Assembly: GCF_014652575.1 (NCBI RefSeq)
Contig: NZ_BMZB01000003.1
Span: forward strand, 310,001-374,000
DNA: 64,000 bases
From: Asticcacaulis endophyticus
GTDB taxonomy: Bacteria > Pseudomonadota > Alphaproteobacteria > Caulobacterales > Caulobacteraceae
Direction: 5' to 3'
The stretch's first letter is position 1. Each line of letters begins with the position of its first letter. The position numbers were made by a program, and so were the translations under genes. Under the pieces are notes generated by a model, which was not told the DNA's origin, ran no database searches, and saw only the letters and a program-made list of their open reading frames with translations. This document shows, one piece after another, positions 29,323-38,465 of this stretch.

Positions 29323-31374
29323 TTACTCGGCGGCCACAGATAGCTTCGGCGCACGGGCAGCGGAACATTCCGCCATGGCCACGCTGGCTCTGGCTATCGG
29401 GTTGGTCAGGTAGAAATCCTTGATATTTGACGCGAAGACTCGGTCAGAGACCTCGCCCTTAGCACCCAGGGTTTTGACATCAAAGCTTTTTTGTGAAGGC
29501 TTCACATCTATCCGCCCAAAGGTTGGATGATCGGCGATCAGTTTGGCCCGAAGATCAGACTGGCTGTCATAAGGCAAGGTCTTGCCCACAGCTTCGGACA
29601 GGGCCCGCATGATGGCCCATTCCTCTTTGGCATCCCCCTTTGGGAACACTGCGCGTTCAGCGATCTGAACCCTGCCCTCAAGGTTAACATAGATGCCTGA
29701 CTTTTCGGTGTAAGCAGCTGATGGCAAGATCACATCCGCAATAGCAGCACCTGCATCACCGTGATGACCGATATACACGACAAAGCTGCCTTTAAGCTTA
29801 GACGTATCTATTTCATCGGCCCCTAGCAGTACGACAACGTCTAACCCACCAGCCAGCATCGCCTCAGTGTCGAGGCCATCGCCATGAGGCACGAAGCCGA
29901 TATCCAACCCGGCAACACGCGACGCAGCTTGGTGGACGATATTGAAGCCGTTCCAGTCAGCGCGCACGACATCATAAGCACTCAGGACTTCAGAAGCGAT
30001 CAGGTTCAGAACCGCGGCTCCGTCACTACCCGAAATCGCGCCGTTACCCACCAGAACGACGGGCTTTTCCGCGTTTTTCAGCACATCACGGAAAGCGTGC
30101 TTCTTAAGGTCTTTCAGTGCCTTCGGCCCTGCACCTAAGTGGACGTAATCATAGGTAAGATCATAGGGCTCACCGATAACCGCCACCTGCACGTCACCCT
30201 TGAGCCACGATTTACGAATACGGGCATTAATCAGCGACGCTTCATTGCGCAGGTCAGTGCCGATCATCAGGATCGCGTCAGCATCTTCAATGCCGGCAAT
30301 GCCCGTATTGAACAGGTAGGTTTCGCGAGCGCCGCGACCGATCTTGGAGCCGTCCTGACGGCAATCCAAATTGTTAACGCCCAATGAGGAGAACATATCC
30401 TTGGTTGCCTTCAAACCTTCGGCATCGATCAGGTCACCGGCAATCACGCCGATTTTCTCAGGCGAAGTCGCTTTCAATTTGCCAGCGACCTCGCTCAGGG
30501 CTTCCGACCACGTGGTCGCTTGCAAACCGCCAGCTTTACGAACGTAAGGTTTATCAAGGCGTTGACGCGACAGACCATCGACCGCATAGCGCGTTTTGTC
30601 GGTGATCCATTCTTCGTTGATGTCTTCCTTAAGGCGCGGCAGGGCGCGCAGAACCGTCGGCCCGCGATAGTCCAGACGAATGTGCGCGCCCAGCGCATCC
30701 ATCACGTCGATCGACTCAACTTTTTGCAGTTCCCACGGGCGATAGTTAAATGACCACGGTTTATGAGTCAGAGCACCGACCGGGCACAGATCGTTCAGAT
30801 TACCCGACAGTTCCGACGACACCGCCTGTTCCAGATAGGAGGTGATCTCTGCATTTTCCCCGCGTGAAATCATACCCATTTCGGTGACACCGGCGACTTC
30901 AGTGCTAAAGCGCACGCAGCGGGTGCATTGAATGCAGCGGGTCATAAAGGTCTTGATCGTTGGGCCAAGATATTTTTCTTCAACGGCGCGCTTGTTCTCG
31001 GCATATCGCGAACCGCCACGGCCATAGCCCATAGCCTGATCCTGAAGATCACATTCGCCGCCCTGATCGCAAATCGGGCAATCGAGCGGGTGATTGATCA
31101 GCAGGAACTCCATCACCCCTTCGCGGGCCTTTTTGACCATCGGCGTATTGGTGAAAATTTCCTGACCTTCGGCGGCTGGCAGCGCGCATGAGGCTTGCGG
31201 CTTCGGCGGGCCAGGCTTGACCTCGACCAGACACATCCGGCAGTTGCCCGCGATCGACAGGCGCTCATGGTAGCAGAAACGCGGGATTTCTTCCCCCGCC
31301 AGTTCAGCTACCTGAAGCACGGTCATGCCGGGATCGAATTCGACCTCAACGCCGTTGACTTTTGCTTTCGCCAT
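29323..31374 (-). CDS. nuoG: NADH-quinone oxidoreductase subunit G
   Basis: Largest peripheral subunit of complex I, with several iron-sulfur clusters. From the ATG at 31374 (683 residues; a TTG nine bases upstream is less likely) it has a 2Fe-2S domain (RFCYHERLSIAGNCRMCLVE), the His-Cys3 site (HPLDCPICDQGGECDLQD), CIQCTRCVRF, and a degenerate molybdopterin-type domain. The molybdenum active-site residues are not expected in this family. An in-frame start and the neighbours support the operon. A TM2 gene separates it from nuoF. Confidence 0.97.
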   Translation of the reverse strand: MAKAKVNGVEVEFDPGMTVLQVAELAGEEIPRFCYHERLSIAGNCRMCLVEVKPGPPKPQASCALPAAEGQEIFTNTPMVKKAREGVMEFLLINHPLDCPICDQGGECDLQDQAMGYGRGGSRYAENKRAVEEKYLGPTIKTFMTRCIQCTRCVRFSTEVAGVTEMGMISRGENAEITSYLEQAVSSELSGNLNDLCPVGALTHKPWSFNYRPWELQKVESIDVMDALGAHIRLDYRGPTVLRALPRLKEDINEEWITDKTRYAVDGLSRQRLDKPYVRKAGGLQATTWSEALSEVAGKLKATSPEKIGVIAGDLIDAEGLKATKDMFSSLGVNNLDCRQDGSKIGRGARETYLFNTGIAGIEDADAILMIGTDLRNEASLINARIRKSWLKGDVQVAVIGEPYDLTYDYVHLGAGPKALKDLKKHAFRDVLKNAEKPVVLVGNGAISGSDGAAVLNLIASEVLSAYDVVRADWNGFNIVHQAASRVAGLDIGFVPHGDGLDTEAMLAGGLDVVVLLGADEIDTSKLKGSFVVYIGHHGDAGAAIADVILPSAAYTEKSGIYVNLEGRVQIAERAVFPKGDAKEEWAIMRALSEAVGKTLPYDSQSDLRAKLIADHPTFGRIDVKPSQKSFDVKTLGAKGEVSDRVFASNIKDFYLTNPIARASVAMAECSAARAPKLSVAAE

Positions 31375-31440
31375 AGGCTTCAAACCTCATTCAGTAACGT
31401 AGCTACCGTAAGATAACTGCGCGAAAATACTAACAATTTA

Positions 31441-31881
31441 TCAGAACCAGGACCGGTCGCCAGCGACATAGTCTTCGTGGAACTGCTGCTCGGATTTGAG
31501 CAGGTAGATGATAAGCTCGATAAACGATATCAGCGCCACGGCGATACCGGGGATGACCAGAAACCATCCCACCGTCCCGCACACCAGCATGATGACACCG
31601 GCGGTGTTCTTACCCAGATAAAACTTGTGCACGCCCCAGATGCCAAAAAAGAAGGTCAAAAGGGCGGCTACCCATTTGTTCTTGTCGGACAAGCCTGTGG
31701 AGACGACATAAACGCTAACGGCCCGGCCATCGGACGCTTCAAAATCGACGGTTGATCCGGTCGCGACTGAACGGGCACCACCCATAAGATCTGCGCGAGT
31801 AAAGCCATAGCGCATGCCGTCATCACCGCTGATGAGGCCCTGAGCCAGGCTATCGTCGTATGACAGGACTTTTCCGCGCAT
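31441..31881 (-). CDS. OB-fold-like/TM2-domain membrane protein inside nuo operon
   Basis: Not a complex I subunit. Residues 1-58 (MRGKVLSYDDSLAQGLISGD... GSTVDFEASDGRAVSVYVV) look like a small OB/cold-shock-like beta domain: the pattern G-x-V-x-x-Y-D..G-L-I-S-x-D-D-G-x-R-Y-x-F resembles cold-shock folds without the aromatic RNP motifs. Residues about 65-135 form a TM2 domain: KWVAALLTFFFGIWGVHKFY-x-G-K, two helices and the family DRF-like loop replaced by HKFYLGK. It lies between nuoF and nuoG, with gaps of 5 and about 65 bases. The function is unknown, and its placement may simply reflect operon conservation. Confidence 0.8.
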   Translation of the reverse strand: MRGKVLSYDDSLAQGLISGDDGMRYGFTRADLMGGARSVATGSTVDFEASDGRAVSVYVVSTGLSDKNKWVAALLTFFFGIWGVHKFYLGKNTAGVIMLVCGTVGWFLVIPGIAVALISFIELIIYLLKSEQQFHEDYVAGDRSWF

Positions 31882-31886
31882 ATCCC

Positions 31887-33209
31887 CTACTCCGCCGCTA
31901 TAGAATGACCGGCCACGTTAGACTTACGTGAACGGTAAAGCGTGATGCGATCTTCGATTTCATGGCGAAAATGACGGATAAGCCCCTGAATCGGCCAGGC
32001 TGCGGCATCACCCAGCGCGCAGATCGTGTGACCTTCGACTTGCGTAGTAACTTCAAGCAGCATGTCGATTTCGGACGGATCGGCATCGCCCTTGACCATG
32101 CGCTCCATCACCCGCCACATCCAGCCCGTGCCTTCGCGGCAGGGCGTGCATTGGCCGCAGCTTTCGTGCTTATAAAAATAGCTGAGGCGGGCAATCGCTC
32201 GGATCAGATCGGTGGATTTATCCATGACGATAACCGCCGCCGTTCCCAAACCAGAACGCAAGGCTCGGAGACTGTCGAAGTCCATCGGCAGATTTTCACA
32301 CTGCTCGGCCGGAATCATCGGCACCGATGATCCGCCCGGAATAACGGCCTTGAGGTTGCCCCAACCGCCACGAATCCCACCGCAATGATCTTCGATCAAC
32401 TGACGGAACGGGATCGACATGGCCTCTTCGACGTTACAAGGTCGCTCAACGTGACCGGAAATGCAGAACAGCTTCGTGCCGGTATTATTTGGTGCGCCAA
32501 AACCAGCGAACCATTCGGCACCGCGGCGCAGGATCGTGCCAACAACCGCGATCGATTCGACATTGTTCACGGTCGTCGGGCAGCCATAAAGCCCCGCGCC
32601 CGCAGGAAACGGTGGCTTTAGACGCGGCTGGCCTTTTTTGCCTTCCAGCGATTCCAAAAGGGCGGTTTCTTCGCCGCAGATATAGGCCCCGGCCCCGTGA
32701 TGGACGTAAACGTCAAAATCCCAGCCATGGACATTGTTTTTGCCGATGAGCCCCGCTTCATAGGCTTGTTTAACCGCCGCCTCTAACCGCTCACGTTCAA
32801 AGACATATTCGCCGCGCAGATAGATATAACAGGCATGCGCCTGCATGGCGAACGAGGCGATAAGGCAACCTTCGATCAGCAGATGAGGATCGTGGCGCAT
32901 GATCTCCCGGTCTTTGCAGGTGCCGGGCTCGGATTCGTCAGCATTGACCACCAGATAGTGCGGACGCTCCTTCACCTCTTTCGGCATGAACGACCACTTC
33001 AGGCCGGTCGAAAAGCCCGCCCCGCCCCGGCCGCGCAGACCAGAGTTCTTGACGTTGGTGATGATCCACTCGCGCCCATAGGACAGAATATCCTTGGTCG
33101 CGTTCCAGCAGCCGCGTTGCTTCGCACCCTCAAGACCCCAATCCTGGAAGCCATACAAATTGGTGAAAATGCGATCTTTATCTTCGAGAATACCCAGTGT
33201 TTTGGCCAT
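31887..33209 (-). CDS. nuoF: NADH-quinone oxidoreductase subunit F
   Basis: NADH-oxidising flavoprotein of complex I, with FMN and cluster N3. I start it at the ATG at 33209 ([15 protein letters not shown]), one base after the nuoE stop, giving 440 residues. An open frame extends 57 codons upstream but only into nuoE, and its sequence there is unrelated. Motifs: [16 protein letters not shown] (FMN/NADH), [19 protein letters not shown], and the cluster site [12 protein letters not shown]. Confidence 0.97.
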   Translation of the reverse strand: MAKTLGILEDKDRIFTNLYGFQDWGLEGAKQRGCWNATKDILSYGREWIITNVKNSGLRGRGGAGFSTGLKWSFMPKEVKERPHYLVVNADESEPGTCKDREIMRHDPHLLIEGCLIASFAMQAHACYIYLRGEYVFERERLEAAVKQAYEAGLIGKNNVHGWDFDVYVHHGAGAYICGEETALLESLEGKKGQPRLKPPFPAGAGLYGCPTTVNNVESIAVVGTILRRGAEWFAGFGAPNNTGTKLFCISGHVERPCNVEEAMSIPFRQLIEDHCGGIRGGWGNLKAVIPGGSSVPMIPAEQCENLPMDFDSLRALRSGLGTAAVIVMDKSTDLIRAIARLSYFYKHESCGQCTPCREGTGWMWRVMERMVKGDADPSEIDMLLEVTTQVEGHTICALGDAAAWPIQGLIRHFRHEIEDRITLYRSRKSNVAGHSIAAE

Positions 33210-33210
33210 T

Positions 33211-33876
33211 TTACGCATTTGCCTCCGGAACGGGTGCATTCGGAATTTTGATCGGCTTGGTGGCTGAGCCATCATAAAGCTTGGGATCGAGCAAGGTCGT
33301 CGCCCCACCAATCGGCTCAGACGTGTGACGACCGTTATAAGGCCCAACTTTGGGCGACTTACCCGCGGCAAAATCATCAATGATCTGCGCCAGATTTTCC
33401 GGCGTCAGGTCTTCGTAGAAGTAATCATTAATCTGGGCCATCGGCGCATTGGTGCAGGCCCCCAGACACTCAACTTCCTGCCAGGTAAATTTACCGTCGG
33501 CAGACAGCTTGTCTTTGGCACCGATCTTGGATTTACAAACTTCCATTAGCTTGTCGGAGCCCCGCAACATGCATGGTGTCGTACCACACACCTGAATGAG
33601 CGCCGCAGAGCCTACCGGCTCCAGCATGAACATGGTGTAGAAGGTCGCGACCTCATAAACACGGATCTGTGCCATGCCCAGCATCTTGGCGATCGCGGAA
33701 ATAGCGGGCTCACTAACCCAGCCTTCCTGCTTTTGGACCAACCACAAAATAGGAATGACCGCCGATTGACGACGGTTATCAGGGTATTTGGCAATCCACC
33801 AGTTAGCCTTTTCAAGCGTTTCTGGCTTGAAGGTAAAACTTTCGGGCTGCTCTTTGGCGAGGCGGCGAACAGACAT
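33211..33876 (-). CDS. nuoE: NADH-quinone oxidoreductase subunit E
   Basis: Thioredoxin-fold 2Fe-2S subunit (cluster N1a) of the NADH dehydrogenase module. In its 221 residues the cluster cysteines are in [11 protein letters not shown] and [10 protein letters not shown]. The extra C-terminal 50 residues ([18 protein letters not shown]...) are typical of alphaproteobacterial forms. Confidence 0.97.
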   Translation of the reverse strand: MSVRRLAKEQPESFTFKPETLEKANWWIAKYPDNRRQSAVIPILWLVQKQEGWVSEPAISAIAKMLGMAQIRVYEVATFYTMFMLEPVGSAALIQVCGTTPCMLRGSDKLMEVCKSKIGAKDKLSADGKFTWQEVECLGACTNAPMAQINDYFYEDLTPENLAQIIDDFAAGKSPKVGPYNGRHTSEPIGGATTLLDPKLYDGSATKPIKIPNAPVPEANA

Positions 33877-33910
33877 CAGGCCTCTCTCTCACTATTAAAG
33901 AAAAAACAGA

Positions 33911-34267
33911 TCATTGCTTAGCCGCAGCCTCCCAACGGTCGGAACGCGCCTTCATCATGCGCTGGCTGGCAGCCTTTACAAACGGCAGACGCTTGGCCAG
34001 AAGCATGGATACCACAGCCACAGCGATAGACCCCATAACCAGAGGTGATCCGGCATCTTGCGGATTAAATTCGATGTAGAGGCGAACGGAGAAAATGATC
34101 GCGAGCATCGGTGCATATGACACGATGGTCTCAAGCAGAATATCCTTGAGATATCCTTTTGCGCCATCAGGGTGATACGACCAGGCCGCCTTGGCCAGCA
34201 GGTAGCGCAGGTACACTGCAACCGCCAGAAAGCCAAATGACAGCGCGAAAGCCAACCAGATATTCAT
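33911..34267 (-). CDS. Small membrane protein between nuoD and nuoE, unknown
   Basis: Unrecognised 118-residue protein with three predicted membrane helices (about residues 4-24, 48-67 and 76-93) and a basic, probably cytoplasmic, C-terminal tail (KRLPFVKAASQRMMKARSDRWE). The start overlaps the nuoD stop by one base (TGATG), suggesting translational coupling. That favours a real gene working with, or expressed alongside, complex I. It is not one of the 14 core subunits. Confidence 0.75.
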   Translation of the reverse strand: MNIWLAFALSFGFLAVAVYLRYLLAKAAWSYHPDGAKGYLKDILLETIVSYAPMLAIIFSVRLYIEFNPQDAGSPLVMGSIAVAVVSMLLAKRLPFVKAASQRMMKARSDRWEAAAKQ

Positions 34268-35499
34268 CAGCGGTCAACCTCACCGAACACGATATCCAGC
34301 GACCCCAGAATGGCTGACACGTCCGCCAGCATGTGGCCACGGTTCATCCAGTCCATGGCCTGAAGATGGGCAAAGCCCGGTGCGCGAATTTTACATTTAT
34401 AAGGCTTGTTGGTGCCGTCCGACACCAGATAAACCCCGAACTCACCCTTGGGCGCTTCGACGCAGGCATAGACTTCACCTTCTGGGGTTTTAAAGCCTTC
34501 GGTATAGAGCTTGAAGTGATGGATCAGCGCTTCCATCGAGTTTTTCATTTCCGCGCGGCGCGGCGGTGTAATCTTATGGTCAGTGGACAGGACATCACCC
34601 GGCGTTACCCGAAGTTTTTCAATGCACTGCTGCATCAGGCTAACCGAAACCCGCATTTCTTCAACGCGGCACAGATAACGATCCCAGCAGTCGCCGTTTT
34701 TGCCAATGACAATATCAAAATCGAGTTCGTCATAGCATTCATAGGGTTGCGACTTACGCAGATCCCATTCGACGCCCGAACCCCGGATCATGACGCCCGA
34801 AAAACCCCAGTCGAACGCTTCCTGCACAGAGACCACGCCGATATCGACGTTGCGTTGCTTGAAGATACGGTTCTCGGTCACGAGCGATTCAATATCGTTC
34901 AGAGCGCGCGGGAACTCCTTACACCATTGCTCAATATCGTCGATCAGTTCAGATGTAAGATCCTGATGGACGCCGCCCGGACGGAAGTAGTTGGCGTGCA
35001 AACGTGCCCCACAGGCGCGTTCATAGAACACCATCAGCTTTTCGCGTTCTTCAAAACCCCACAACGGCGGGGTCAGTGCACCGACGTCCATGGCCTGAGT
35101 AGTAATGTTCAAAAGGTGGTTCAGAACACGGCCAATTTCCGAGAACAGCACACGGATTAACTGCGCACGCTTAGGCACGTCGACGCCCAGAAGCTTTTCA
35201 ATCGCAAGGCAAAACGCATGCTCCTGATTCATCGGGGCGACATAATCAAGACGGTCAAAATACGGAATGTTTTGCAGATAGGTGCGATATTCCATCAGCT
35301 TTTCGGTGCCGCGATGCAGCAGACCAATGTGCGGGTCGACGCGCTCAACGATTTCACCGTCAAGATCAAGCACCAGACGTAAAACGCCGTGTGCCGCCGG
35401 ATGCTGGGGACCGAAATTGATCGTGAACTTGCGATCGTCAAAATTCTGACGCGTAAGCTCGCTCTTGAGATCGCTCTGTGGCTTCACATCATCCGCCAT
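34267..35499 (-). CDS. nuoD: NADH-quinone oxidoreductase subunit D
   Basis: 49-kDa-type subunit that helps form the quinone reduction site and is related to NiFe hydrogenase large subunits. The ATG at 35499 (410 residues) has AAGGA seven bases upstream and is preferred over a GTG at 35505. Motifs: [15 protein letters not shown] at the N-terminus, [24 protein letters not shown], and a C-terminal FGEVDR, the exact family terminus. Confidence 0.98.
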   Translation of the reverse strand: MADDVKPQSDLKSELTRQNFDDRKFTINFGPQHPAAHGVLRLVLDLDGEIVERVDPHIGLLHRGTEKLMEYRTYLQNIPYFDRLDYVAPMNQEHAFCLAIEKLLGVDVPKRAQLIRVLFSEIGRVLNHLLNITTQAMDVGALTPPLWGFEEREKLMVFYERACGARLHANYFRPGGVHQDLTSELIDDIEQWCKEFPRALNDIESLVTENRIFKQRNVDIGVVSVQEAFDWGFSGVMIRGSGVEWDLRKSQPYECYDELDFDIVIGKNGDCWDRYLCRVEEMRVSVSLMQQCIEKLRVTPGDVLSTDHKITPPRRAEMKNSMEALIHHFKLYTEGFKTPEGEVYACVEAPKGEFGVYLVSDGTNKPYKCKIRAPGFAHLQAMDWMNRGHMLADVSAILGSLDIVFGEVDR

Positions 35500-35561
35500 G
35501 ATCACATCCTTCTATCCCACTACCCGAAAACAGCCCGTCTGAACCGGCGTTTCCGCGAAAT

Positions 35562-35951
35562 TTACTCATCCAGGGTCGGTCTGCGCGTCAATGCCACGAG
35601 CAGGCCCGCCACCAGAGTAATGATGCCAAAACCGGAAACCACCAGCATCGACAAATCAAAACTATGCGTCGTCACCAACTGCACCACTGGCGTTGCCAGA
35701 AGCACGGCTGAAGCCCCCAAAAGTGCGGCCTGCGTTTCCGCTGCCGTAAAGCGCCGCACCGCAGCTCCAAAAATCAATATCGCCACACCGACGATGATCG
35801 ACATCCCCGTCGTCGCCATGCCCTCATCCGGTATGTCCGGCGAGCGCGTAAACCAGCCGGTCAATTTCATGCCGATGGTAAACAGATATGCCGCCGACAA
35901 ACTGACGGCGAAAAACTTTACTGCCGACCGAACCGATTTAAACCTACCCAT
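35562..35951 (-). CDS. Small membrane protein between nuoC and nuoD, unknown
   Basis: Unrecognised 129-residue protein with about four predicted membrane helices (residues about 10-30, 45-62, 70-92 and 98-122) and few polar residues. It occupies the nuoC-nuoD gap with about 35 and 60 bases on either side, so it is not overlapped like the other operon genes. Coding looks real by its continuous hydrophobic pattern and correct strand, but a ribosome site is weak and no family is recognised. Confidence 0.6.
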   Translation of the reverse strand: MGRFKSVRSAVKFFAVSLSAAYLFTIGMKLTGWFTRSPDIPDEGMATTGMSIIVGVAILIFGAAVRRFTAAETQAALLGASAVLLATPVVQLVTTHSFDLSMLVVSGFGIITLVAGLLVALTRRPTLDE

Positions 35952-35985
35952 AACGCCCCCCGTTTCAGGTTATTTAGCTGCTTAT

Positions 35986-36591
35986 TTAGCTACTGGCCTT
36001 TTCATCGCCCGGCAGGACATAGGACGCGCCCTCCCACGGAGACATAAAGTCAAATTTACGAAACTCCTGAACCAGTTTTACAGGTTCATAAACAACGCGT
36101 TTTTGCGCTTCGTCGTAACGCACCTCGACATGCCCGGTCATCGGGAAATCCTTACGAAGCGGATGACCTTCAAAACCGTAATCCGTCAGCAAACGGCGTA
36201 AATCCGGATGATTAGCGAACAAAATTCCGTACATATCAAAGGCTTCGCGCTCATACCAATCAGCGTTAGGATATACTTCGCGCAATGATGCCACCGGCAC
36301 AGTCTCATCCGTCATCACCTTGACGCGAATACGCAAGTTCTTCGTCAGCGACAAAAGGTGGTACACGACATCAAAGCGAAGATCGCGCTTAGGGTAATCC
36401 ACGCCCGTTAGATCAATAAGCTGATGAAAACGGTAATGTTCGCCGTCTTTCAGCTTAGTCATGATCTCAATAATGCGCTCACGTTCAACCGTCAGCGTCA
36501 GTTCACCATAAGCGAACGCGACATCCAGAATGCCGTCCTTGAAATCGGTCTTGGCACGTTCGGCGAGTGCATTCAGTTTTTCTAATGACAT
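35986..36591 (-). CDS. nuoC: NADH-quinone oxidoreductase subunit C
   Basis: 30-kDa-type subunit of the complex I connecting module. The 201-residue protein has [19 protein letters not shown], and the highly conserved [12 protein letters not shown]...[23 protein letters not shown] region. It is a separate gene from nuoD, not fused as in enterobacteria. Confidence 0.98.
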   Translation of the reverse strand: MSLEKLNALAERAKTDFKDGILDVAFAYGELTLTVERERIIEIMTKLKDGEHYRFHQLIDLTGVDYPKRDLRFDVVYHLLSLTKNLRIRVKVMTDETVPVASLREVYPNADWYEREAFDMYGILFANHPDLRRLLTDYGFEGHPLRKDFPMTGHVEVRYDEAQKRVVYEPVKLVQEFRKFDFMSPWEGASYVLPGDEKASS

Positions 36592-36605
36592 AAACTCCCC
36601 TCCCC

Positions 36606-37223
36606 TTATCGTGCGATCGTGCCGTTACGGCGAATCTTCTTCTGCAATTGCAGGAGGCCGTACAGCAGAGCCTCTGCCGATGGCGGACAACCCGGCACAT
36701 AGACATCCACCGGCACAACCCTGTCGCAACCACGAACCACTGAGTAGCTATAATGGTAGTATCCACCACCATTGGCACAACTACCCATAGATAGAACATA
36801 GCGCGGATCAGGCATCTGGTCGTACACTTTACGCAAAGCCGGCGCCATCTTGTTGGTCAAGGTGCCCGCTACGATCATAAGGTCGGATTGGCGTGGTGAT
36901 GCGCGCGGCGCCATCCCGAAGCGCTCCATGTCATAACGCGGCATGGAGGCCTGCATCATTTCAACCGCGCAACAGGCTAGGCCAAATGTCATCCACATCA
37001 GAGAACCGGTACGCGCCCAGGTGATGACATCATCGGCCGCAGCGACCAGAAAACCTTTTTCGCTCAGTTCAGCCGAGACCTGCTCGAAAAACTTATCGTG
37101 GATGTCTGGATTATAGCCTTCAACGCGCGACCGCGCCGCCATACCCGCTGCCAAAGGTTGCCCAGAGGACAAAGGCTGCCCCGACGTTGAAATCAGGCCT
37201 GTGTTGGAAAGGTCTACTCCCAT
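36606..37223 (-). CDS. nuoB: NADH-quinone oxidoreductase subunit B
   Basis: Carries cluster N2, the last electron carrier before quinone. The ATG at 37223 is chosen because AAGGAG lies seven bases upstream. The upstream ATG at 37244 would overlap nuoA by 31 bases. This gives 205 residues with the tandem cysteines in [31 protein letters not shown], and [13 protein letters not shown]. The first ten bases overlap the nuoA end. Confidence 0.97.
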   Translation of the reverse strand: MGVDLSNTGLISTSGQPLSSGQPLAAGMAARSRVEGYNPDIHDKFFEQVSAELSEKGFLVAAADDVITWARTGSLMWMTFGLACCAVEMMQASMPRYDMERFGMAPRASPRQSDLMIVAGTLTNKMAPALRKVYDQMPDPRYVLSMGSCANGGGYYHYSYSVVRGCDRVVPVDVYVPGCPPSAEALLYGLLQLQKKIRRNGTIAR

Positions 37224-37591
37224 TCCAGGGCTCCTTTTTTCCACTCATAAATAAAGCCAACAGTAAGAATGGTCAGAAAAGACATCATCGACCAGAAGGC
37301 AAACTCCATACCAGCTTGCGGCAAATCAAACATCGACACAGCCCATGGAAACAGAAACGCGACTTCCAAGTCAAAAATAATGAACAGAATTGACACCAGA
37401 TAAAACCGCACATCAAATTTCTGACGCGCACTATCAAAGGCATTAAATCCACATTCATAGGCCGACAGCTTTTCGGTATCAGGCGCCTTGGGCGCCAGAA
37501 CCAGCGCCGCAACGATAAAGCCAAGCCCTAAAACGGCAGCGATACCCATGAAAATGATGACCGGAAGATATTGCAGCAAAAGCGCGTTCAT
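37214..37591 (-). CDS. nuoA: NADH-quinone oxidoreductase subunit A
   Basis: Three-helix membrane subunit of complex I. The ATG at 37591 (125 residues) has GAGG eight bases upstream, better than the in-frame start 12 bases further. Motifs: [19 protein letters not shown] and [11 protein letters not shown], the ND3 signatures. It is the first gene of the operon. Confidence 0.97.
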   Translation of the reverse strand: MNALLLQYLPVIIFMGIAAVLGLGFIVAALVLAPKAPDTEKLSAYECGFNAFDSARQKFDVRFYLVSILFIIFDLEVAFLFPWAVSMFDLPQAGMEFAFWSMMSFLTILTVGFIYEWKKGALEWE

Positions 37592-37660
37592 CGGAAACCT
37601 CAAATGAGTCCTTTATCTAAAAGTGCTGTTACACCTTAAGGACGGCTGGAATCAAGAAGC

Positions 37661-37689
37661 GTATTAGACCAACCTTCGCACCGCGGCAA
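37661..37689 (-). promoter_or_regulatory. Candidate nuo operon promoter
   Basis: On the minus strand TTGCCG (37684-37689), exactly 17 bases, then TAATAC (37661-37666). A start near 37654 would give a leader of about 63 bases before nuoA. The 37604-37932 gap otherwise holds only this promoter, a possible CtrA half-site and the tRNA-Asp promoter. Confidence 0.5.
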
Positions 37690-37821
37690 ACACTCAAAAG
37701 GATGAAATTGCGTGTTTTTTGATTTTTGCGTTATTTTTAAAAGCTATTGAGAATTAATCGCATTTTACCATCAACCTTCCACAGCCATTTCAAAATTTAG
37801 AGCTTTTCAGAAACTCGGCGC

Positions 37822-37850
37822 TTGACACCGCCCCCTCGCCCGAACTATCT
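37822..37850 (+). promoter_or_regulatory. Strong-looking promoter for tRNA-Asp pair
   Basis: TTGACA (37822-37827), 17-base spacer, CTATCT (37845-37850). The predicted start is near 37857, about 75 bases before the first tRNA-Asp. Confidence 0.6.
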
Positions 37851-37932
37851 AGCGCACCTCCTGACAGGGCAGGGTTGCCAGACCTTAAAATCTCGGCCAC
37901 ACTGTCTTATCGAGAAACTAAAATTTCAGAAT

Positions 37933-38009
37933 GCGGGTGTAGCTCAGTTGGTTAGAGTATCGGCCTGTCACGCCGAGGGTCGCGGGTTCGAGTCCCGTCA
38001 CTCGCGCCA
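37933..38009 (+). tRNA. tRNA-Asp (anticodon GTC), copy 1
   Basis: Acceptor GCGGGTG pairs with CACTCGC, the anticodon loop CTGTCAC lies between TCGGC and GCCGA, the T-arm is GCGGGTTCGAGTCCCGT, and CCA is encoded. It is identical to the next copy. Confidence 0.98.
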
Positions 38010-38069
38010 CTTATTTAACATAGGTGGCAACCGCTTCTGAAATTTAAGTTTACGCAGGACATTAGGGAT

Positions 38070-38146
38070 GCGGGTGTAGCTCAGTTGGTTAGAGTATCGG
38101 CCTGTCACGCCGAGGGTCGCGGGTTCGAGTCCCGTCACTCGCGCCA
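38070..38146 (+). tRNA. tRNA-Asp (anticodon GTC), copy 2
   Basis: Identical over 77 bases to the copy ending 60 bases upstream, and probably on one transcript. Cloverleaf as for copy 1. Confidence 0.98.
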
Positions 38147-38195
38147 CTTAAGATTTTAAGTGGCTCCGCATCTCTTTTAATATCCTATGCATCAC

Positions 38196-38229
38196 AAACC
38201 GCAGGCACAAAGCCTCGCGGTTTTTTTTT
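38196..38229 (+). terminator. Terminator after tRNA-Asp pair
   Basis: AAACCGC-A-GGC, loop ACAAA, GCC-TC-GCGGTTT followed by a run of T: a rho-independent terminator about 50 bases past the second tRNA. Another short palindrome, CCACTTAA/TTAAGTGG, lies at 38144-38163. The rest of 38147-38465 holds no gene I would call. Confidence 0.75.
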
Positions 38230-38257
38230 CGTTTAGACGCTTCCCGTCGCAACGGAT

Positions 38258-38285
38258 TTGCAATTTTTCCCAACTGACATATAAA
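38258..38285 (+). promoter_or_regulatory. Candidate autotransporter promoter
   Basis: TTGCAA (38258-38263), 16-base spacer, TATAAA (38280-38285). If used, the leader before the autotransporter ATG would be about 170 bases. Confidence 0.3.
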
Positions 38286-38465
38286 AGCCCACATTCGTGC
38301 CAATGTTCGCCACAAATTCGGTTTTTGAGGCATCACCAACACAATGTAACGGTATCGACATGTGGGCTGCCTCCGCCAGGTAAAGCGTATTCCCCAGTTT
38401 TCATAAAATAATCAGACCTCCACCGGGCCCATGGCTCTGTTTCCGACACTTCTGAAAGTAGCCAG

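Noticed and set aside
33210-33380. Upstream extension of nuoF
   Set aside because: The extra 57 codons lie within nuoE in another frame and do not resemble any NuoF N-terminus.
37822-38040. Open frame across tRNA-Asp copy 1
   Set aside because: It covers the promoter and tRNA and has no coding signal.
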